Source: DASZUK01 sp963745595
GTDB lineage: Bacteria > Actinomycetota > Acidimicrobiia > Acidimicrobiales > RAAP-2
Direction of reading: 5' to 3'
DNA length: 64,000 nt
NCBI GenBank assembly: GCA_963745595.1
Contig: CAVUYB010000004.1
Coordinates: forward strand, 62,001-126,000
In this document: positions 58,622 through 64,000 of the stretch, piece after piece
Position numbering within the stretch: the first letter of the stretch is position 1
Layout: every line of letters starts with the position of its first letter
Position numbers and translations under genes: made by a program
Notes under the pieces: model-generated
Told to the model about the DNA's origin: nothing
Seen by the model: the letters and a program-made list of their open reading frames with translations, nothing else
The model's database searches: none

Positions 58622-60337
58622 CCGAACCGGCTGTCCTCGGGGCGATCATCGCCGTCGCCGTCGTCACCGCGGTCATCGGCGCCCGGGGGGTCCGGGTGGC
58701 CCGGACGCCGGAGGACTTTCTCGTCGCGGCCCGCCGGGTCCCGCCGACGCTGAACGCGTCGGCGATCTGCGGCGAGTACCTCTCGGCCGCGTCGTTCCTC
58801 GGCATCGCCGGCCTGGCGATGCTGGACGGGTTGGGCGCGCTCTGGTACGCGGTCGGCTACGCCGCGGGCTATCTCGTCCTGCTGGCCGCGGTCGCCGCGC
58901 CGCTCCGCCGCTTCGGGGCGTACACGATCCCGGACTTCGCGGAGGGCCGGCTGGCGTCGCCGGTCCTGCGCCGGGCGGCGACGGTGATGGTCCTCGTCAT
59001 CTGCGGCTTCTACCTCCTGCCGCAACTCAAGGGGGCCGGGTTGACGCTGCAGGCGGCGGTCGGCGGGCCGTACTGGGTCGGCGTCGTCGTCCTCGGCATC
59101 GTCGTCGTCATCGGGATTGCCAGCGGCGGCATGAAGGGCATCACGTTCGTCCAGGCGTTCCAGTACTGGCTCAAGCTGACGGCCATCGCGGTGCCCGCGC
59201 TCGTCCTCCTCATGCTGGTCCAGCACCCGCCGCTGACCGGGATCGACGGCGCGGCGTCGCCGACGTTCCACAAGGTGACGAAGGTCGAGTTCCCCGACAC
59301 CGAGGTGATGGCGGTGCGGACGCCGGTCACCGTCGTCGCCCGCGGCACCGTCGCCGGTGTGCGGCGCGACGGCCCGCTGCGGCTGCGAGCCGGCCAGTAC
59401 GACGTGGCCGCCGGGAGCACGCTCGTCTTCCCGGCGGGCACGCCGGCGCCGACGGTGACGTCGCAGGCGGTGCTCACCGCGGCGCAGTGGGAGTCACCGC
59501 TCGTTCGGCTCGGCGGCCAGCTCGACCACCCGCTGGCCGCCACGTATGGCGTGATCCTCGCGACGTTCCTCGGGGCGATCGGGCTCCCCCACATCCTCGT
59601 CCGTTTCTATACGAACCCGGACGGGCCGGCCGCCCGCAAGACGACGTCACTGGTCCTGCTCCTGCTGGCCTGCTTCTACGTCTTCCCCGCCATCTTCGCG
59701 GTGCTCGGCCGGGCGGAGGCGCCGGGCCTCTACACGAGCGGGCAGACCGATTCGGTCGTCCTCGTCCTGCCGCGCCTGGCGGCGGCCGGCACGGTCGGGA
59801 TCGTCCTGGCCGCGCTGACCGCGGCCGGCGCGTTCGCGGCGTTCCTGTCGACGTCGTCCGGCCTCCTCATCAGCATGGCCGGCGCGGTCTCCCACGACCT
59901 CCTCGGCCGCGGCGTGCGGGCCTTCCGGCTGTCGGCCGTCGTCGCCGGCATCGTCGCCACCGGGCTCGGCCTGCTCGTCGGCGGGATCGCCATCAACGTG
60001 CTCGTCGGTTGGGCGTTCGCCATCGCCGCGTCGTCGTTCTGCCCGCTGCTGCTGCTCGGCATCTGGTGGGCCGGGCTGACGTGGAAGGGCGCGCTCGTGC
60101 GGCCTCGCCCTCGGCGGCGGCGCGTCGTCGATGGCGGTGATCCTGGCGATGGTCGGGGTCGGGAAGACCGGCTGGCCGGCCGTGCTGCTCGGGGAGCCGG
60201 CGATCTGGACGGTGCCATTGGCCTTCGTTGCCATGATCGGCGTCTCGCTCCTCACCCGCCGGACAGTCCCGCCGGACGTGACGCGCCAGCTGCTCGCCCT
60301 CCACCTGCCCGAGCGGGTCCGGCTGCCCGATCGTTGA
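58618..60337 (+). CDS. Cation/acetate symporter, SSS family (ActP-like), frameshifted near the C-terminus
   Basis: A sodium:solute symporter of about 573 residues when the frames are joined. The start resembles ActP (VARTPEDFLVAARRVPPTLN, ASAICGEYLSAASFLGIAG). An extracytoplasmic insertion of about 110 residues (about 205-310) is typical of actinobacterial ActP relatives, followed by LPHILVRFYTNPDGPAARKT and the helices up to WWAGLTWKGAL. From 60097 the frame changes; the last two helices (GGASSMAVILAMVGVGKTGW; WTVPLAFVAMIGVSLLTRRT) continue in frame to 60337. A single extra G after GCGCTC explains it. Confidence 0.85.
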
Positions 60338-60435
60338 TGGTCGGGCGGTAGTCGTCGGGCGGTGGCGGCCGGGTAGCATCCCTCGATCACCGGCGGGCCG
60401 CCGGGCCGGCGCGAGAACCCTTGGAGGAGCCAGCG

Positions 60436-61218
60436 GTGAAGTGGGTCGTCACGAGCGTCCCGACGTGGCTCGTCGCCGTCGTCCTGATCGTCGGCATCCC
60501 GGCCCTGGCGGTCGGGACGAAGATCCTGCTGAGCCGGAAGGTCCCGGCGCTCGGGAGGGATACGCACAACGACGTCGCCGGCTTCCTGGTCGCCGTCGTC
60601 GCGGTCATCTACGCGGTCATCGTCGGCTTCACGATCGTCTCGCTCTACGAGCAGACGGTCACGGCCAACAACGACGTCAGCACGGAGGCGACGATGCTCC
60701 TCCAGATCCACGACGGGAACCAAGTGTTCGGCCCGGTGACGAGTGCCCGGCTCGACGCCGACATCGTCGGCTATGCCAACGCGGTCGTCCGCGACTGGCC
60801 GGCTATCGCCCAGGGTGAGCCCAGCCCGGCGGTCACCCGGCACCTCAACGCGCTCTACGCGACGCTCGACCGTTACGTCCCCCGCACGGCGGCCCAGCGA
60901 GACTTCCTCAACACGGCGATCAACGACGTCAACCAGGTGAGCCAGGCCCGGGCGGCCCGCCAGCTCGAGGCGAGCGACGCCGGCTCGCTCCCGGTGGTCC
61001 TGTGGGTCGGCATCCTGCTGACCAGCGCGGTGACGCTCGGGTTCGCCCTCGTCTTCTCACTGGAGAGCCTCCGGTTCGCGTGCACGATGGTCGGCGGCGT
61101 CGCCGTCGTGCTCGCCGTCAACATCTTCATGCTCATCGAGCTCGGCTACCCGTTCCTCGGCTCGGTCGCGGTCGGCCCGCAGAAGTTCGTCGAGGTCATC
61201 CGGGTCGTCCACGGCTGA
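60436..61218 (+). CDS. DUF4239 membrane protein
   Basis: A 260-residue protein with two N-terminal membrane helices (WLVAVVLIVGIPALAVGTKI, FLVAVVAVIYAVIVGFTIVSLYE), a helical extracytoplasmic/cytosolic domain of about 120 residues, and two C-terminal helices. This matches the bestrophin-like DUF4239 pattern; function unproven, possibly an anion channel. GTG at 60436 has TTGGAGGAG upstream. It ends convergently with the TetR gene. Confidence 0.8.
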   Translation: MKWVVTSVPTWLVAVVLIVGIPALAVGTKILLSRKVPALGRDTHNDVAGFLVAVVAVIYAVIVGFTIVSLYEQTVTANNDVSTEATMLLQIHDGNQVFGPVTSARLDADIVGYANAVVRDWPAIAQGEPSPAVTRHLNALYATLDRYVPRTAAQRDFLNTAINDVNQVSQARAARQLEASDAGSLPVVLWVGILLTSAVTLGFALVFSLESLRFACTMVGGVAVVLAVNIFMLIELGYPFLGSVAVGPQKFVEVIRVVHG

Positions 61219-61345
61219 GGTCGCCGCGCCGGCGACGGGTGTCAGGCGCTGACTGGGTGCCCAGCTCCGGACGAGCAGCTCCAGGGCGGCCCGGCGGACG
61301 ACGTCGGAGCCGGCGGCGCGGTCGGGTCCGGCCCCGCCCTCGAGA

Positions 61346-61981
61346 TCAGGTCGGCCATCGAGATCGAGGTCCACCGTCGAGGGTGACCGTCCCGCCGAGC
61401 GCGCCAGTACGGTCGAGCCCGGCGGCACCGTCGAGCCCGCTCGGGGCGCGGCGGTTGGTCGACTCGAGCACGGCCATGCCGTGCACCATCGCCCAGAGCG
61501 CGTAGGCGAGATCCTCGACGTCGAGCTCCGGCCGCACCCGGCCGGCGTCGCGCTCGGCTGCGATGACACCGAGCATGATCAGGTACGGCGAGCGGCCGGG
61601 CGCGCCGGCGTCGATCGAGAGCCGCCCGGACGGCAGGTGGGCGAAGAGCAGGCGGAACCGCTCGGGCTGGCTGGCGGCGAAGGAGAAGTAGGCCTCGCCG
61701 ACGGCCACGAGCGGATCGGCGTCGGCCTGCCGGGCGGCGTCGGTCAACGACGCGGCGAGCATCTCGACGGTCTCCTCCGCCAGGGCGACGATGATGTCCT
61801 CCCGGCTGGCGAAGTAGCGGTAGAGGGCCGACGGGCTGTAGTCGAGCCGCCGGGCGAGCTCACGGATGCCGATTCGCTCGGCCCCACCCTCGTGGGTGAC
61901 CGCGAGGGCCTCGTCGAGGATGGCGGCACGGGTGCGGTCGTGCCGCCGCTCCCGGCTGCTCGTCGGTACGTCCTGGACCAC
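61346..61981 (-). CDS. TetR-family transcriptional regulator (C-terminus uncertain)
   Basis: A 211-residue repressor with a clear HTH (ILDEALAVTHEGGAERIGIR, ELARRLDYSPSALYRYFASRED). The ligand domain resembles TetR_C_13 (YFSFAASQPERFRLLFAHLP). In the annotated frame the last 20 residues are poorly conserved (LDGGPRSRWPT). An adjacent frame carries a typical final helix (SDVVRRAALELLVRSWAPS) at 61250-61310, so an indel near 61370-61385 is probable and the real end lies downstream, possibly overlapping DUF4239. Confidence 0.8.
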   Translation of the reverse strand: MVQDVPTSSRERRHDRTRAAILDEALAVTHEGGAERIGIRELARRLDYSPSALYRYFASREDIIVALAEETVEMLAASLTDAARQADADPLVAVGEAYFSFAASQPERFRLLFAHLPSGRLSIDAGAPGRSPYLIMLGVIAAERDAGRVRPELDVEDLAYALWAMVHGMAVLESTNRRAPSGLDGAAGLDRTGALGGTVTLDGGPRSRWPT

Positions 61982-62117
61982 GCAGTTCCTTCTCGTCGGC
62001 GAACAGCGTTCATGTTACGGCGCGGCGAGGTCGCGAGGTGGGTATGACCAGCTGGGCGTCGTGCTCCGTCCGGCCCGCGCCGTGTCCGGCGGTCGGTCGC
62101 CCGGTCGGCGGCGGCGG

Positions 62118-62204
62118 TGGTGGGCCGGGAAGGGATTCGAACCCCCGAAGGCAGATGCCAGCAGGTTTACGGCCTGCTTCCTTTGACCACTTGGATACCG
62201 GCCC
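62118..62204 (-). tRNA. tRNA-Tyr (GTA anticodon), with atypical features
   Basis: An 87-nt class II tRNA with encoded CCA. The acceptor stem GGGCCGG/CCGGCCC pairs fully, and the anticodon stem is GCAGG/CCTGC with loop CCGTAAA, so the anticodon is GTA (Tyr). The long variable arm GGC-ATCT-GCC fits bacterial tRNA-Tyr. Two oddities: position 33 is C, where U33 is nearly universal, and the T-arm has one extra base between TTCGAAT and the acceptor strand. It may be functional, or the extra base may be a sequencing indel. Confidence 0.88.
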
Positions 62205-62317
62205 CTGTCGACAAGCTGTCGAAGCCCTGTCGAAGGGCTGAACGGTAGCGAAAGCCGACTCGGCTGACAACTCGGGAAGAAGGCCGATCGACCCGTTCTC
62301 GGCCCACTTCGTGGGGT

Positions 62318-62814
62318 TCAGGTCGTCGGCGTCGTGATCCCGCACTGGTTGCCGAAGTAGCTGGCGAGCGTCTTCTCGGCACTGACCAGCTTCGGGCTCT
62401 CGGCCGCGGTGGTGAGCGACGACTCGAACTGGGTGAGGCTGGTCGAGCTCTTGATGATCGACTCCTCGGTTGTCGCCAACTTCAGCACGGTCTGCTCGGC
62501 GGCCCGGACGTTCGACGGGGCCGACGACAGGTAGCCAAGGGCCCGCCGTTCCAGGGCCGCGTCCGAGTTGAAGGTGGCGAGCAGCTGCTTCTGGGCGGCC
62601 GACCAGTTGCCGGCCTCGATGGCCTTGGCGATGGCCTACCCCTGCTTGGACACCGACGCTGTCTGGTGCTTGGCGGCTGTGCACAGGGCGCTGTTCGAAT
62701 GGGACCGTTCGCCCCGGACGCCCACGCCGAGGCGGTCGGGCCGACGACGGTGGTGAGCGTGACGGCGATGCCGACGACGCCGGCGATGCCGTGTCCGAGT
62801 GCTCTTCGTTCCAT
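62318..62814 (-). pseudogene. Small secreted protein, interrupted by a frameshift and a TAG
   Basis: The ATG at 62814 encodes a signal peptide (GIAGVVGIAVTLTTVVGPTASAWA). The mature part continues in another frame: CTAAKHQTASVSKQG, a TAG at 62638-62636, then AIAKAIEAGNWSAAQKQLLA and a helical region to CGITTPTT, TGA at 62318. The intact tail suggests a small alpha-helical secreted protein (about 165 residues) of unknown function, with two Cys. It either decayed recently or carries two sequencing errors (one missing base near 62680-62690 and one substitution). Confidence 0.6.
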
Positions 62815-62848
62815 CTGGGGCTCTCCCGTTCGCGGCGACGCCCGCACT

Positions 62849-64000
62849 TTAGGAGACGGCGGGCCGGTTGTCGTCGGCCTCGACCCGCAGCCGTCGCCAG
62901 AGCCGTCCGGCACCGAACAGCGCGGCGACGCCGAAGAGCACGAACGGCAGCTCGATGACGGCGGCCGCGGCGAGGCCGCCGACGATCCCGGAGATGGCCT
63001 CGGCGCCGACCTGGAGCGACTGGTTGTTCCCCATGACGTGCCCCTGCTCGGTGTCGTCCGCCGTCAGCGAGAGCATCGTGGCGCAGGACGGGAGGCAGAC
63101 GGCGACGGCGAGGGCGGTCAGACCGAGGGTCGGCCAGAGCAGGTCGAGGACGCCGGGGAACGGGAGGACGACGAGCAGGCCGCCGGTCGCCAGCCCGGAC
63201 GCGACGGTGAGGACGGTGGCCGACCACCGCGCCGACAGCCGGCCGACGAGCCACAGATTGGCGACGACGATGGGCACGGCGACCCAGGCGACGAAGATCG
63301 ATTCGCGGGCGACGCCGAGGTGGAAGACGCGGACGAGGTACATCAGGTAGACGCGGAAGAAGCCGAAGATGGCGAGGTAGAGAAGGAAGTTGACGAGGTA
63401 GAGCGACCGCCGCTGCCGGTCGGTGACGACGGTCGCCAGGTTGGTGAAGCTCTTCAGGTAGCCACCGGCCGTTCCGGGCTCGGGCGGTGCGACTCGGGCA
63501 GGGCGACGACGACGGCGACGAGCGTCAGGGCGAGCAGGACGTCGACGGCGAAGAACGGCGTCGGGTAGCCGAACCACGAGGCGAGGTGGCGGTCGGCGAG
63601 CTGCCCACCGGCGAGCGGGCCGACGACGTACGCCAGGCTCGAGCTGAGGTAGACGTAGCCGAAGAGGCGGTTGCGGTCGGCAGCCGGGACGGAGTCGGCG
63701 ATGGCGCTCTGGGCGATCGAGATGTTCGCCTCGCCGAGGCCGCCGAGGAACGACGCGACCATCAGCAGCGGGAGGTTCCGGACGACGAGCGCGGCGCCGA
63801 TGACGCCGTACCAGACGGTCGACGCGGCGAGGGAGGCGACGAGGACCGGTCGCCGGCCGACGCGGTCGGACAGCGCGCCGAGGACGGGCGCACCGACGAA
63901 CTGGCCGAGCGGGTAGAGGCAGAGGAGGAGGCCGAGGACGATGCTGCGCGTCGCCGCGCTCGACGTCGGCGGCAGCATCCCGTTGTCGTTGGCGAGGATC
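62849..64000 (-). CDS. MFS transporter (partial, frameshifted)
   Basis: The gene begins beyond the right edge. Visible: LLLCLYPLGQFVGAPVLGAL and motif A SDRVGRRPVLVASL, GLGEANISIAQSAIAD and further TM helices of the N-half, then the C-half (LYLVNFLLYLAIFGFFRVYLM, SARWSATVLTVASG, end DNRPAVS). At 63480-63492 the frame changes between ALPESHR and PEPGTAGGYLKSF in the central loop; one base appears missing. It is of the multidrug/TetA-like 12-TM type. Substrate unknown. Confidence 0.8.
   Translation of the reverse strand, partial: DPRQRQRDAAADVERGDAQHRPRPPPLPLPARPVRRCARPRRAVRPRRPATGPRRLPRRVDRLVRRHRRRARRPEPPAADGRVVPRRPRRGEHLDRPERHRRLRPGCRPQPPLRLRLPQLEPGVRRRPARRWAARRPPPRLVVRLPDAVLRRRRPARPDARRRRRRPARVAPPEPGTAGGYLKSFTNLATVVTDRQRRSLYLVNFLLYLAIFGFFRVYLMYLVRVFHLGVARESIFVAWVAVPIVVANLWLVGRLSARWSATVLTVASGLATGGLLVVLPFPGVLDLLWPTLGLTALAVAVCLPSCATMLSLTADDTEQGHVMGNNQSLQVGAEAISGIVGGLAAAAVIELPFVLFGVAALFGAGRLWRRLRVEADDNRPAVS

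Overview
This is a contiguous high-GC window with codon use and gene content typical of Actinomycetota. The complete Pup-proteasome locus, a DUF4193 zinc-ribbon protein, a DUF222/HNH protein, an ANTAR-domain regulator and many GTG/TTG starts with stop-start overlaps all point that way. The class Acidimicrobiia is my best guess, but this is an inference from gene content and was not tested by any search. Most of the window is core metabolism and housekeeping. I see no prophage, plasmid, CRISPR array or intact insertion sequence.

Layout. 1-1522 (-): end of an ABC exporter locus (MacB-type ATPase and MacA/HlyD-type adaptor). 1646-5149 (+): secreted GH43 glycosidase, DHA2 drug exporter, pyrophosphatase, SnoaL-like protein. 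5146-8422: TrpB2, then a PHS phosphate symporter preceded by a Pho-box-like repeat array, and a UspA protein. 8419-12936: HtrA protease, an RD-repeat protein, a GNAT acetyltransferase, a conserved hypothetical and DUF4193 behind a structured leader. 13260-24647 (-): proteasome-centred run arc-dop-pup-prcB-prcA-pafA, then tatA, tatC, a Ski2-like helicase and a tandem ThyX-like protein. 24799-28014: ferredoxin, HNH protein, TrmI, small membrane proteins. 28114-35711 (+): pentose-phosphate operon tkt-tal-gnd-zwf-pgl plus a LOG-family protein; pgi lies further on at 40278-41939. 35713-40174: acyl-CoA ligase, peptidoglycan hydrolase, RsbW-like kinase, GAF-ANTAR and STAS regulators. 41998-49685: gltD-gltB, then thiO-thiS. 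49741-53384: patatin, CorA, potassium channel. 53437-60337: acetate island, with satP-acsA divergent from a LytS/LytTR two-component pair and a cation/acetate symporter. 60436-64000: DUF4239, TetR, an atypical tRNA-Tyr, a broken secreted protein and an MFS transporter.

Functional themes. The pentose-phosphate enzymes supply NADPH and pentoses. Acetate is taken up by two carriers and activated by AcsA, probably under the LytS/LytTR pair. Phosphate uptake looks PhoP-controlled. Pup-tagged proteins are degraded by the ARC/20S proteasome.

Caution. At least eight otherwise conserved genes change reading frame once (adaptor at 288-291, SLT-NlpC/P60, gltD, gltB, acsA, symporter, secreted protein, terminal MFS; probably tetR). 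Several of these are essential-type enzymes, and two share the same extra-G context. Residual sequencing indels are therefore the likeliest explanation. The best candidates for new biology are the structured leader upstream of DUF4193 with two mutually exclusive helices, the two-domain ThyX-like protein whose halves each keep a different half of the ThyX motif, and the CTGGTAC repeat array between htrA and the RD-repeat gene.
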